In this document: positions 1 to 8,908 of the stretch, piece by piece
Layout: each line of letters opens with the position of its first letter
Position numbering within the stretch: position 1 is the first letter of the stretch
NCBI GenBank assembly: GCA_040765295.1
Contig: JAXGSB010000001.1
Coordinates: forward strand, 744,001-808,000
DNA: 64,000 bases
Reading direction: 5' to 3'
Source of the DNA: Scatomorpha sp040765295
GTDB taxonomy: Bacteria; Bacillota; Clostridia; Oscillospirales; Oscillospiraceae
The notes under the pieces: generated by a model
Seen by the model: the letters and a program-made list of their open reading frames with translations, nothing else
Databases searched by the model: none
Told to the model about the DNA's origin: nothing
Program-made: the position numbers and the translations under genes

Positions 1-875
1 TGCGGCGGCATGAAACCATAGTTTCCTATTTGTTTCTATTTCCCGCGCTGTTTTTCTTCGTTGGCTTTGTAATCACTCCCATGGTAATGGGGGTCATCAC
101 AAGCTTTACAGATGCAAGTCTGGCTAACGGCAATAAAGGCAGCTTTGTGGGTTTTGCAAACTATGTTCGTTTGTTTAATGACCCGATTTTTATTAAGTCT
201 GCGAAAAATACTGTAATCATTGTTCTTGTATCCGTTCCTGTGGTTACATTCTTCTCTTTGTGGGTCGGCGCAAGTATCTACAAGATGAAGTCTCTGTACC
301 GCAGCTTCTATCGTTGTGTATTTTATCTGCCCGTTGTCACCGGCTCCGTAGCGGTTGTTGTTGTTTGGAAGTGGATGTTCGATAAATACGACGGCTTGTT
401 TAACTATGTTATCAGAGCATTTGGCGGCGAAGGTCTGGCATGGACCGGCGACCCACAACTTGCGCTCTGGTGCATCCTTATGATTCTGTTCACCACATCC
501 ATAGGTCAGCCCATTGTTTTGTTTGTTGCAGCTTTGGGCAATGTTGACCAGTCTCTGGTGGAAGCAGCTAAGGTTGACGGCGCAAACAATATGCAGGTAT
601 TTTGGAAGATCAAGTGGCCTTCAATCCTGCCCACCACTTTGTATGTTGCGGTCATCACCACCATCAACAGCTTCCAGTGCTTCGCGCTTATCCAGTTGCT
701 GACTTCCGGAGGTCCCAACTACAGCACCAGCACGGTCATGTACTACCTATACGAAATTGCATTCCGAACCACCAAGGAGTTCGGCTATGCCGACGCTATG
801 GGCGTAATCCTTGCCATTGTCATTGCTTTGTTCAGCGCATTGCAGTTCAAGGTTATGGCAACGGACAATTCCTAA
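1..875 (+). CDS. Sugar ABC transporter permease (first subunit), 5' partial
   Basis: This is a MalF/UgpA-type inner-membrane permease of a carbohydrate ABC importer. About 290 residues are visible, with about six hydrophobic segments and the conserved EAA loop (EAAKVDGANN, near the middle of the last third) that docks on the ATPase. The frame is open from base 3 and reads RRHETIVSYLFLFPALFFF, a normal start for this family. The true start codon is therefore probably just outside the window, and the TTG at 30 is not needed. The stop is 13 bases before the second permease, which has a strong ribosome site (ACGGAGGTG), so the two are co-transcribed. The solute-binding protein should lie to the left. 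The substrate is inferred from the lyase and NagA next door to be a sialic acid or amino sugar. Confidence 0.9.
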   Translation, partial: RRHETIVSYLFLFPALFFFVGFVITPMVMGVITSFTDASLANGNKGSFVGFANYVRLFNDPIFIKSAKNTVIIVLVSVPVVTFFSLWVGASIYKMKSLYRSFYRCVFYLPVVTGSVAVVVVWKWMFDKYDGLFNYVIRAFGGEGLAWTGDPQLALWCILMILFTTSIGQPIVLFVAALGNVDQSLVEAAKVDGANNMQVFWKIKWPSILPTTLYVAVITTINSFQCFALIQLLTSGGPNYSTSTVMYYLYEIAFRTTKEFGYADAMGVILAIVIALFSALQFKVMATDNS

Positions 876-888
876 CGGAGGTGCAGCT

Positions 889-1773
889 ATGTTAGAAAGC
901 GAAAAGCGGCTGACTCCGTATAAACTGCTCTGCATAATTCTGCTGATTGCGCTGGCAATTTTCTTTCTCTTCCCCCTCTACTGGATAGTAACGGGTTCCG
1001 TGAAGACAAAGGCCGATATCATTGTAAAAGCCGGCGAAGCGGTCAAATGGTGGCCCACCACAGTTTCCTGGGGGAACTTCGAACGCCTCTTCAAAAGCCA
1101 ATCCGAGCTCTTCGGTGCAAAGCTTCCCTTGGCAATCCGCTGGCTGTTCAACAGCGTATTTATCTCTGTTGTTTCCATGGGTATCACCTGCGTAACCGCT
1201 TCCTTGGCGGGTTATGTTCTGGCCAAGAAGCGTTTCTATGGCCGTGCAATGGTATTCGGACTGTTTGTTGCTGCGATGGCGCTTCCCAAGCAGGTTATTT
1301 TGATTCCACTCCTGTCTGAAATGAACACCCTCGGTATGCTTAAGACCACATGGGGTTCGCTGTTTGCGGTTATATTTCCCATAGTCGGCTGGCCCTTCGG
1401 CGTATTTATGATGAAGCAGTTCTCCGAGACCATACCGACGGAAATCTTGGAAGCTGCCAGAATCGACGGCGCAAGCGAACTCAAGACTTTTACAAATGTC
1501 GTTGTGCCAATGATTAAGCCCGGTATCGGAGCGCTGGCAATCTTCACATTTGTCAGTTCTTGGAACGAATACCCCATGCAGCTGGTCATGCTCACCACGA
1601 GTGAATCGAAGACCATCGCTCTGGGTATTGCCGGTCTGCAGGCGGAAATGTCCAATGACTATGGCCTTATAATGGCCGGCGCAGCCTTGGCGGCTATTCC
1701 CATCATTATCGTGTTTATCGTGTTCCAGAAATACTTCACCCAAGGCATTACTATGGGCGCGGTAAAAGGTTAA
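889..1773 (+). CDS. Sugar ABC transporter permease (second subunit)
   Basis: This is a MalG/UgpE-type permease of 294 aa, the partner of the preceding gene in a CUT1-type carbohydrate importer. There are about six membrane segments, and the EAA loop reads EAARIDGASELKTF, followed by P and G residues typical of the family. I place the start at the ATG at 889, eight bases after GGAGGTG, giving MLESEKRLTPYK. An open frame continues upstream to 811 but overlaps the first permease and has no ribosome site. It is followed after 30 bases by the nanA-like gene, so transport and catabolism appear to share a transcript. Confidence 0.92.
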   Translation: MLESEKRLTPYKLLCIILLIALAIFFLFPLYWIVTGSVKTKADIIVKAGEAVKWWPTTVSWGNFERLFKSQSELFGAKLPLAIRWLFNSVFISVVSMGITCVTASLAGYVLAKKRFYGRAMVFGLFVAAMALPKQVILIPLLSEMNTLGMLKTTWGSLFAVIFPIVGWPFGVFMMKQFSETIPTEILEAARIDGASELKTFTNVVVPMIKPGIGALAIFTFVSSWNEYPMQLVMLTTSESKTIALGIAGLQAEMSNDYGLIMAGAALAAIPIIIVFIVFQKYFTQGITMGAVKG

Positions 1774-1803
1774 GTTTATAAATATCGAAAGGACATCTAA
1801 TAA

Positions 1804-2727
1804 TTGTTTGACAAAAATAAGTATCGGGGTGTGTTCCCCGCGTTATACGCCTGCTACGAGGATGACGGCTCTGTCAGCGTAGAGCGGACTCGTGAACTGG
1901 CGCGGCATTTATTTAAGAAGGGCATACAGGGGCTCTATGTCGGAGGCTCTTCCGGCGAATGTATCTACCAAAGCGTAGAAGAGCGCAAGCTGATTCTTAA
2001 AACCGTTATGGAAGAAGTAGGCGGCAAAACTGTTGTCATTGCCCATGTTGCCTGCAACAACACTGCTGATTCTGAGGAGTTGGCCCGCCATGCCGAATCT
2101 CTGGGGGTTGATGCAATTGCCGCGATTCCACCCATCTATTTTAAGCTGCCCAATCATGCCATTGCAGCCTATTGGAACGATATTTCCGATGCCGCTCCCA
2201 ATACCGACTTTATAATCTACAACATTCCACAGCTGGCGGGCGTTTCTCTCAGCGTTGAGCTTCTGGTGGAAATGCTTAAGGATCCCAAAGTCGTCGGCGT
2301 TAAGAACTCTTCCATGCCTACGATGGATATCGAGGTGTGGGAAGAAGTGGGCGGCGAAAACTTTTTTGTTTTCAACGGACCCGACGAACAGTTTATTTCC
2401 GGTTTGTCAATGGGAGCAATTGGCGGAATCGGAGGCACCTACGGTGTTATGCCCGAGCTCTACCTAAAAATTTACGAGCTTTACGGCGAAGGCAAGATGC
2501 AGGAGGCATTAAATATCCAAAGAGCCGCCTGCAAAATCATTTACACTATGGCCAAAGCGAAAGGCAATCTCTATGCTGTTATGAAAGAAATAATGAAGAG
2601 GCGCGAAGGCCTTAACCTGGGCTCTGTGCGCAAGCCTCTGCCTGCTGTCGAGGAGTGCGACCTCGAAATTATTGCTGAAGCTGTATCGCTGATTGATGAG
2701 GCGATAGCAGAGTTCTGCAAACACTAA
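1804..2727 (+). CDS. nanA: N-acetylneuraminate lyase (DapA/NanA family aldolase)
   Basis: This 307-aa (beta/alpha)8 aldolase cleaves N-acetylneuraminate to N-acetylmannosamine and pyruvate through a Schiff base. Seen motifs are YVGGSSGE near residue 45 (the GSTGE pyruvate-carboxylate loop of NanA), YNIPQLAGV near 138 with the catalytic Tyr, VGVKNSS near 163 with the Schiff-base Lys, NGPDEQFISG and GIGGTYGVM. The last two match NanA better than dihydrodipicolinate synthase. The start is a TTG preceded at ten bases by GAAAGGA; the codon just before it is a stop, so no upstream start is possible. It sits between the ABC permeases and the ATPase. With NagA and the ROK kinase opposite it outlines sialic-acid use, but NanE and NagB are not in the window. 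Another 2-keto acid aldolase activity is possible. Confidence 0.82.
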   Translation: MFDKNKYRGVFPALYACYEDDGSVSVERTRELARHLFKKGIQGLYVGGSSGECIYQSVEERKLILKTVMEEVGGKTVVIAHVACNNTADSEELARHAESLGVDAIAAIPPIYFKLPNHAIAAYWNDISDAAPNTDFIIYNIPQLAGVSLSVELLVEMLKDPKVVGVKNSSMPTMDIEVWEEVGGENFFVFNGPDEQFISGLSMGAIGGIGGTYGVMPELYLKIYELYGEGKMQEALNIQRAACKIIYTMAKAKGNLYAVMKEIMKRREGLNLGSVRKPLPAVEECDLEIIAEAVSLIDEAIAEFCKH

Positions 2728-2922
2728 TAACAAGAAACACTTAAAATTTAGCGCCCGAAGTTACTCCATTTCCATAGCCTCGGGAGAGCCGTAAAAAAGG
2801 AGGAAATATCCGCCCGGACCGGCGGTGCGGCAGTGTGGAGACCTGTCGTAATGCGTTGAGAGTTTCGCTCTCTCCTCGCGAGGAAGTATTTGCGGAGGCA
2901 TTGCTTCTACGGTCAAAATATT
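2728..2922 (+). other. 195-nt interval with structured leader, no gene
   Basis: The interval lies between the lyase and the transporter ATPase. It contains an excellent ribosome-site-like AAAGGAGG at 2796-2803 with no start codon at the right distance, a GC-rich stretch able to fold (CCGCC...GGCGG), and two small hairpins near 2850-2886 (GAGAG/CTCTC and the palindrome CCTCGCGAGG). It may be an mRNA processing or stability element, or the remains of a lost small gene. I see no convincing promoter. Confidence 0.3.
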
Positions 2923-4050
<1,128 letters not shown>

Positions 4051-4065
4051 ATCGAATAAAGATAA

Positions 4066-4098
4066 AAACTCCACGGTTTCTCACAAACCGTGGAGTTT
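4066..4098. terminator. Bidirectional rho-independent terminator
   Basis: A 14-bp perfect stem (AAACTCCACGGTTT at 4066-4079 with AAACCGTGGAGTTT at 4085-4098) has a 5-base loop. Read on the minus strand it is followed by a T run, so it ends nagA well. On the plus strand only the stem's own TTT follows, so it is weaker. It separates the two converging sugar operons. Confidence 0.85.
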
Positions 4099-4121
4099 AT
4101 GCTTGCAGAAAAAGAAAGAAA

Positions 4122-5249
4122 TTAAACAAAGTTGCCTTTGAAAAGAATAGAACGAAGAGACAAATCGGTTTTGTTCAAAAGTACGATAGAGGCTTCTTTG
4201 CCGATGTCCAAACTGCCTGCGCGCTCGTCAATGCCGATGGCGCAAGCGGGGTTATAGGTGCACGCGCGCACTGCATCTGCAATAGGTATTCCCACGCCTG
4301 CAGCCTGCCTTAAGCAGCCCATAAGACTTGTTACAGAGCCTGCCAGAGTCTCGGGATGACCCACGATGGTGGCGCGATTGCCGTTAACTTCAATTTCCTG
4401 GCCGCCAAAAGGATATCGTCCGTCGGGCATGCCGGTGGCGCGGAGAGAGTCTGAAATCAACACAATCCGTTCTGCGCCAAATAGGCAGAAGGCAAGCCGA
4501 ATCATGGCAGGATGAATATGTACGCCGTCGCATATAAGCTCTGCTCTAACGCTGGGACTATCAAATGCGGCGCCAACAACTGCGGGGGCGCGGTGATGAA
4601 TGGGGGGCATACCGTTGTAAAGATGGGTGGCGTGAGTCGCGCCGGCTGCAAAAGCCGCCATTGCAATATCGTAGTCTGCGACAGTATGGCCCACGGAAAC
4701 TGTGACACCCATTTGCGTGGCTTTGCGAATAAAGTCAAGGCCGCCGGGTTGTTCCGGCGCCATGGTCACCAGTTTTACACAATTGTCGGATGCTTTCTGC
4801 AAACGAGAGAGCATTCCGATATCAGGGGCGCGCAGGTAAGCTTCATTCTGCGCGCCGCGCTTTGCGTGCGAGAGGAAAGGTCCCTCCAAATGCGCGCCGA
4901 CCACTTCCGCGCCGCCCGAGCTTTTTGCGCGGTGCTCCGCAAGGTTTTTGCAGATTGCCGTCAGTGTTTCTTCCGGGAAAGTCATGCTGGCGGGGCAGAT
5001 GTAGGTGACGCCTTGGCTTAGTTCAAAGTCCGCAATGCGCCGCAAACCCTCGGGCGTGGCATCGCTGAAGTCTTCGCCGACACAGCCGTGGAAATGCACA
5101 TCCACAAGACCGGGAATTACATAACAATCCGCGGCATCCACAATTGTGTCATCGCCGCTTATCTCGGATATAAGCTCTCCGTCTGTGCAAAGATCGCGCT
5201 TCAAAAAGCCTTTTTCAAGGTCAAAGACATGGCCGCCTTTAATTAGCAT
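4122..5249 (-). CDS. nagA: N-acetylglucosamine-6-phosphate deacetylase
   Basis: This 375-aa amidohydrolase removes acetate from GlcNAc-6-phosphate to give glucosamine-6-phosphate in the cytoplasm. Metal and catalytic residues are in place: HxH at 52/54 (VDVHFHG), Glu122 in HLEGPF, His188 in SVGHT, His209 in HLYNGM, His244 in DGVHI, and the catalytic Asp267 in ISDSLRATG. Length is usual for the family. It follows the ROK kinase by 19 bases on the same strand, with an RBS-like AGAAGG before the ATG, so the two form an operon. It supplies the step below NanE in sialic-acid breakdown and would also serve GlcNAc use. No glucosamine-6-phosphate deaminase gene is visible here. Confidence 0.95.
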   Translation of the reverse strand: MLIKGGHVFDLEKGFLKRDLCTDGELISEISGDDTIVDAADCYVIPGLVDVHFHGCVGEDFSDATPEGLRRIADFELSQGVTYICPASMTFPEETLTAICKNLAEHRAKSSGGAEVVGAHLEGPFLSHAKRGAQNEAYLRAPDIGMLSRLQKASDNCVKLVTMAPEQPGGLDFIRKATQMGVTVSVGHTVADYDIAMAAFAAGATHATHLYNGMPPIHHRAPAVVGAAFDSPSVRAELICDGVHIHPAMIRLAFCLFGAERIVLISDSLRATGMPDGRYPFGGQEIEVNGNRATIVGHPETLAGSVTSLMGCLRQAAGVGIPIADAVRACTYNPACAIGIDERAGSLDIGKEASIVLLNKTDLSLRSILFKGNFV

Positions 5250-5268
5250 ATATCTGCCTTCTTAAAGT

Positions 5269-6645
5269 TTATCTGGAAGCGGGCAGACTTGCGGCAGCCA
5301 TAGACTGGCCGACGCGGCGGAATTTCTCGTCGGGCAGAGTGAGCTTTATTGCTTCATCCACTTCGGGGTATTCCTCTTCCAGCACCTTTTTGCAGGTTGC
5401 GAGAAGCAGGTCTCCTCCCTTGCCGCTCATAACGCGGCCTAAGAGCAGGACATATTTAAAACCGTAGTGGTGGTAATAGTAAGCCAGAGTGTGGCCGAGA
5501 TATACGCCGATATCATGGAAAACCTTTTCGGCGCGGCCGTCGCCGGCTTCCATCAGATTCTGTACGACCTTCAAGTTTTTCGCGGGGGGTTCATTTAGGT
5601 CAAGCTCAATTCCCGCGCGGGGCGCAAGCTTAATTACGCCGTCTTGAGAGAAATATTTCACACCGCAGCCGATGTCGCCCGACCACTCGTCGCGCATGGC
5701 TTCGGGGTTTGCATCAACAGGGCAGAAGGCCAGCTCGTTGAGCCAACCGGTAACCTTGCCGTCTTTATCAATGTATCCGACAGCTTCGCTGGTGCCCATG
5801 GCAATACCCAGCACATTGTTGTCATTAAGGCTCATGGTTCCCGCCAGGGCCGATACGTCGCCGTCGTTAGCCACCGCATAGGGAACATCCCCAAAGGTGT
5901 CGGTTATGGCGCGGATATAAATATCTCTCACCTTGGAAGCGTAAAGCTCCTTGGGCACAGCCAAAAAGAGGGAAGCTGCCATAGTGCGGTTGTTGATATA
6001 CACTCCAGCAGAAGAAACGCCCACAGCATCAATGCGAGGCATATGTTCGGCAGCTTTCTTCATTGCTGAAACAATACCGTCGTAGTGGTAATCGGGGTCG
6101 GCAGTTACTTTGGGATACCAAACCACTTCCTCCGAGAACACCGTTTCACCGTCGATAACAGCCGAGACCTTGCGGTCGCTGCCGCCTGCATCGAAGCCTA
6201 TGCGGCAGCCGTCCAAGTGTCCGCCGATGGGAAGGGGCAGGTCTTTGTTTTCGGGCACGGTGTCGCAGAGGACTATTTCAAAGGGATTTTCGAATATATT
6301 TGCCATATAGTCCCAGTCGAATTCTCTCTCTCCGCCTTTACAGTACACAGAGTTCAGGTAATCATAAACATCTTTGTCGGTGACATATATGCGGAATCCG
6401 CCCTTCATCCACAGGAGGGTTTTTACCAAGCGGTCGATGTAGTAGCGATCGGCAGCCAGCATTTCGGGTGTACCGTGAATAAAAGTATGTGCAGTCGCCA
6501 TTTGCTTATCGGCGCGCTCCACGGCAATAGAAACGGGCTTTGTTGCACCGGCCAAAAATGCCTGGTTCCACTTCAAGAGAGGGGTAAATTCAGGGTCGAG
6601 AATCGGCTTGTTTTTAATTTCAATGCTTACATTATAGCGTTCCAT
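5269..6645 (-). CDS. ROK-family sugar kinase-like protein with N-terminal extension
   Basis: This 458-aa protein has a C-terminal ROK (ASKHA) kinase fold starting near residue 148. Seen are the phosphate-1 loop FDAGGSDRK (152-159; usual form DxGGT), the catalytic-Asp motif NDGDVSALAG (261) and a GIAMGTSEAVG phosphate-2 loop. ROK kinases are usually about 300 aa; this one carries about 145 extra N-terminal residues that I do not recognise. The CxCGxxGC zinc motif of classical ROK proteins is absent; only GDIGCG is left near 323-328. The context with nanA and nagA suggests N-acetylmannosamine or GlcNAc phosphorylation, but this is inference. The start ATG follows AGAGGAG at a good distance. An AT-rich promoter-like stretch (TTAAAAT) lies near 6681-6687. 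Confidence 0.75.
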   Translation of the reverse strand: MERYNVSIEIKNKPILDPEFTPLLKWNQAFLAGATKPVSIAVERADKQMATAHTFIHGTPEMLAADRYYIDRLVKTLLWMKGGFRIYVTDKDVYDYLNSVYCKGGEREFDWDYMANIFENPFEIVLCDTVPENKDLPLPIGGHLDGCRIGFDAGGSDRKVSAVIDGETVFSEEVVWYPKVTADPDYHYDGIVSAMKKAAEHMPRIDAVGVSSAGVYINNRTMAASLFLAVPKELYASKVRDIYIRAITDTFGDVPYAVANDGDVSALAGTMSLNDNNVLGIAMGTSEAVGYIDKDGKVTGWLNELAFCPVDANPEAMRDEWSGDIGCGVKYFSQDGVIKLAPRAGIELDLNEPPAKNLKVVQNLMEAGDGRAEKVFHDIGVYLGHTLAYYYHHYGFKYVLLLGRVMSGKGGDLLLATCKKVLEEEYPEVDEAIKLTLPDEKFRRVGQSMAAASLPASR

Positions 6646-6808
6646 GTTTTGCTCCTCTTTTAAGTAATTTTTCGTGTATATTTTAACATACTTAGCTCAT
6701 AAAGTCATCGAAATTTGACCGTGATTCGAAGAAAATGTACTCTGAAAGCGTAATTATCTTAATTAATCTAAGATTAAAAATTGGGATAAATAGTAATGAT
6801 TATAAAAC

Positions 6809-6836
6809 AAAAAACCCGCCGGTATAAGCCAACGGG
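6809..6836 (-). terminator. Rho-independent terminator after rplL
   Basis: The minus-strand RNA folds CCCGUUGG with CCGGCGGG (8 bp including two G-U pairs) around a 6-base loop and is followed by six U residues. It closes the rplJ-rplL transcript, so rpoB is not the next gene as it is in most bacteria. Confidence 0.85.
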
Positions 6837-6856
6837 ATTTTATGATTAAAACCGAA

Positions 6857-7237
6857 TCACTCGAGTTCGATTTCGGCGCCGACCGCTTCGAGCTGAGCCT
6901 TGATTGCCTCGGCGTCTTCCTTAGAAGCCTGCTCCTTGATTCTGGCGGGAATGCCTTCAACAAGGGCCTTGGCATCGGCAAGTCCCAGACCTGTGATGGC
7001 GCGGACTTCCTTGATGACCTTGATCTTCTGATCACCGAAGCTCTTCATAACAACGTCAAACTCGGTCTTTTCTTCCTGAACGACTTCCTCAGCGCTTGCT
7101 GCGCCTGCGCCGGCGGTTGCCATTGCCGCTGCGGAAACACCGAAGGTCTCCTCAAGAGCGTGTACGAGCTCAGAGAGCTCCAAAACTGTAAGCGCTTTGA
7201 TTTCCTCAATCATAGCGAGAACTTTTTCACTTGCCAT
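6857..7237 (-). CDS. rplL: 50S ribosomal protein L7/L12
   Basis: This is the 126-aa stalk protein of the large ribosomal subunit that recruits translation GTPases. It has the N-terminal dimerisation helices (residues 1-30), an Ala/Gly-rich hinge (about 36-50) and the C-terminal domain with the conserved KIKVIKEVRAITGLGLADAK pattern. Length is normal. The ATG follows GGAGGTTAAATAAT. It lies 78 bases downstream of rplJ in the same transcript. The codon use is that of a highly expressed gene. Confidence 0.98.
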   Translation of the reverse strand: MASEKVLAMIEEIKALTVLELSELVHALEETFGVSAAAMATAGAGAASAEEVVQEEKTEFDVVMKSFGDQKIKVIKEVRAITGLGLADAKALVEGIPARIKEQASKEDAEAIKAQLEAVGAEIELE

Positions 7238-7315
7238 ATTATTTAACCTCCAAAAATTTTCATAAATGCGAACTTACGCGGCGTCGCTTGCCCGAGGCTC
7301 TGCCTCATTAATAAA

Positions 7316-7855
7316 TTACTCTGCGCTGTCTTCTTTAGCTTCTGCAGCCGCTGCAACGGGTGCGCCGCCCTTCTCGGCTATCTGGGAAAGAACGAATGCA
7401 AGGCTGGAAATAGGAGCCAGCATAGTCCCCAAAGTCTTTGAATAAAGGCTTTCGATGTTTTCATGGGTGGAAAGATCCGCCATTTGATCTTCTGTCAAAA
7501 TGTCGTTCTTGATGAACGCGGCCTTTACATTGAAAACCTGTCCGAACTTCCTGCTGAACTTCTTGATAACTGCAAAGGGAGCGATGGGGTCTGCGGATGT
7601 CGCGAGCGATGTCGATCCGCGAAGAACATCGTCTAAGCCCTCAATACCAACCTTTTCGGCAGCAAGCTTTAAAAGCGTGTTCTTAACAACGTTGTACTCT
7701 ATTTCCTTTTCGCTAAGAGTGCGGCGAAGTTCCGAATCCTGCGCAACATTGATTCCCTTGTAGTCAATGAGAATACCGACCTCGGCATCGTTGAGTCTCT
7801 GAGCGAGGTTCTCAACAACCTGCTGTTTTTGCTTCAGAATTTTTTCACTTGGCAA
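7316..7855 (-). CDS. rplJ: 50S ribosomal protein L10
   Basis: This 179-aa protein forms the base of the ribosomal stalk and binds L7/L12 dimers through its C-terminal helix. I take the TTG at 7855 as the start because GGAGGTG lies eight bases before it and the protein then begins MPSEKILKQKQQVV, the normal L10 N-terminus. The open frame goes on to 7912 but those codons lie inside the leader attenuator. Family features seen are VGILIDYKGINVAQDSELR and NTLLKLAAEK, and an Ala-rich tail before acidic residues. Expression is predicted to be self-regulated through the L10 leader upstream. Confidence 0.97.
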   Translation of the reverse strand: MPSEKILKQKQQVVENLAQRLNDAEVGILIDYKGINVAQDSELRRTLSEKEIEYNVVKNTLLKLAAEKVGIEGLDDVLRGSTSLATSADPIAPFAVIKKFSRKFGQVFNVKAAFIKNDILTEDQMADLSTHENIESLYSKTLGTMLAPISSLAFVLSQIAEKGGAPVAAAAEAKEDSAE

Positions 7856-7985
7856 TTTGATTTCACCTCCGTAATACAAATTACGCTCGAAAAAACCCGT
7901 GCCTAAAGACACGGGATAAAGTCATCATATTAGATGCCATCCTCGGCAGGACTTCCGCTATTGCCGCCTGCTGTCTTTGGAGCGC
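7856..7985 (-). ncRNA. Ribosomal protein L10 leader RNA
   Basis: The 5' untranslated region of rplJ carries the Firmicute L10 leader signature: CCAAAGACAGCAGGCGG (about 7966-7982) paired with a downstream GTCCTGCCGAGG strand, followed by a terminator-type hairpin just before the rplJ ribosome site. In this family, binding of the L10-L12 complex to the upper helix favours termination, giving autogenous control. The transcription start is inferred from the promoter at 7992-8020. The fold was read by eye. Confidence 0.85.
7890..7915 (-). terminator. L10 leader attenuator hairpin
   Basis: In the minus-strand RNA, CCCGUG pairs with CACGGG around an 8-base loop and is followed by six U residues, 35 bases before the rplJ start codon. 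It is the intrinsic terminator part of the L10 leader. Confidence 0.85.
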
Positions 7986-7991
7986 CACAAG

Positions 7992-8020
7992 ATGATATAT
8001 CAAGATTAAGCTAATGTCAA
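7992..8020 (-). promoter_or_regulatory. rplJ promoter
   Basis: TTGACA (8015-8020) and TATCAT (7992-7997) on the minus strand are separated by 17 bases, a near-consensus housekeeping sigma promoter that feeds the L10 leader. Confidence 0.85.
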
Positions 8021-8056
8021 GCCGAGTTTATATATTTTCAAGAAAAAAGCAGACTT

Positions 8057-8491
8057 TTAAAGCTGTTTCGAGTCCTCCTTTTTTTTGAAGGCAAAAAATT
8101 TCTGGCCGAAATAGTTTATAAGGGTGTAAAGCACCATACCGACGCCCATGGCAATGTTTTCGCTGACTTTTTGTAAGCTCTCTGATAAAATAAACAAAAC
8201 AAGCGGTTTAGCCAAACTGTAGGCGATAAGATAAGAAATCAAAACGGTAAGTGCAAAGCGCAGAATTTGAAAGACGCCCTCATAGCTTGTTTTAAAGGTA
8301 AAATATCGGTTTAAGAAATAGCTGACTGTCCCGCCGACAAGATAGTTCATCGCGGAAGAGAACCAATATGAACAGTCGGCCAGATTGTAAAGCGCAAACA
8401 TCACAAAGGCCCCCACCAAAGTGTTTAGGACGCCCACCATAAGAAAGCGAAGAAATTCTTTATTTAAAAACTTGTTATACAGATTTTTCAT
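8057..8491 (-). CDS. GtrA-like family membrane protein
   Basis: This is a 144-aa protein with four predicted membrane helices and the GtrA-type opening FLMVGVLNTLVGAFVMFALYN and central SYFLNRYFTFKT. Members are thought to flip undecaprenyl-linked sugars or otherwise help glycosylate cell-surface polymers. The C-terminus is lysine-rich and cytoplasmic. No purine-rich ribosome site precedes the ATG; the stretch just upstream on this strand is pyrimidine-rich because it is the complement of the ribosome site of the divergent gene 21 bases away. The start may therefore be leaderless or wrong. The GT-C glycosyltransferase at 9787-11301 is a possible functional partner, though genes lie between them. 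Confidence 0.85.
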   Translation of the reverse strand: MKNLYNKFLNKEFLRFLMVGVLNTLVGAFVMFALYNLADCSYWFSSAMNYLVGGTVSYFLNRYFTFKTSYEGVFQILRFALTVLISYLIAYSLAKPLVLFILSESLQKVSENIAMGVGMVLYTLINYFGQKFFAFKKKEDSKQL

Positions 8492-8512
8492 ATAAATTAA
8501 GGAGAAAAAGAA

Positions 8513-8908
8513 ATGGCAAATATAAACTTATACGATATAAATTCAAATAAAATTGAAGACAGTAAACTGTGTGAAGACTTTCGCACAGCAAAGAAATTCG
8601 GTCCCATATCTGTCGGCAAACTGGCCGTTTACTACAGAGACGGGCTGAAAAGGAAGGCGGTAAGGCTCACGGAGACAGACCATATCTTCACAAGAGTTCA
8701 CAGAGTCAGAACACATGTGTGCTGCGGAATGCTCGACTTTTTCATCTTCAGTCTTGTTTTGAATAAAGGCGGAGAAGAGCTTGCCGAGATTAAAGCCGAG
8801 AGCGAACGCCATGTAAATCTGGCAACAGAGGAAATTCTACAGCTTCGAGCCGAGATAAAGAGCAGTCACTCGAAAGAACAGTCTCAAGCTTCGCTGTTTG
8901 TCACATAA
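8513..8908 (+). CDS. Conserved hypothetical protein with HVCCGM motif
   Basis: The 131-aa product has no signal peptide or clear membrane helix. A good ribosome site (AAGGAG, eight bases before ATG) supports it. It contains a basic middle (YYRDGLKRKAVRLTETDHIFTRVHRVRTHVCCG, here seen as separate motifs around residues 38-70) and ends in a Glu-rich helix (about 82-115) that may form a coiled coil. From memory, short Clostridia proteins of unknown function share a pattern of basic residues, an F-R-V stretch and a CCG motif, so I think it is real. It is divergent from GtrA and its last 25 bases overlap the 3' end of the convergent NYN gene. No function can be assigned. Confidence 0.6.
   Translation: MANINLYDINSNKIEDSKLCEDFRTAKKFGPISVGKLAVYYRDGLKRKAVRLTETDHIFTRVHRVRTHVCCGMLDFFIFSLVLNKGGEELAEIKAESERHVNLATEEILQLRAEIKSSHSKEQSQASLFVT

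Noticed and set aside
892..1743. A 283-codon open frame on the minus strand
   Set aside because: It lies entirely under the second sugar permease, has no recognisable domain and odd composition (rich in His, Gln, Cys). It is a shadow of a GC-biased coding frame.
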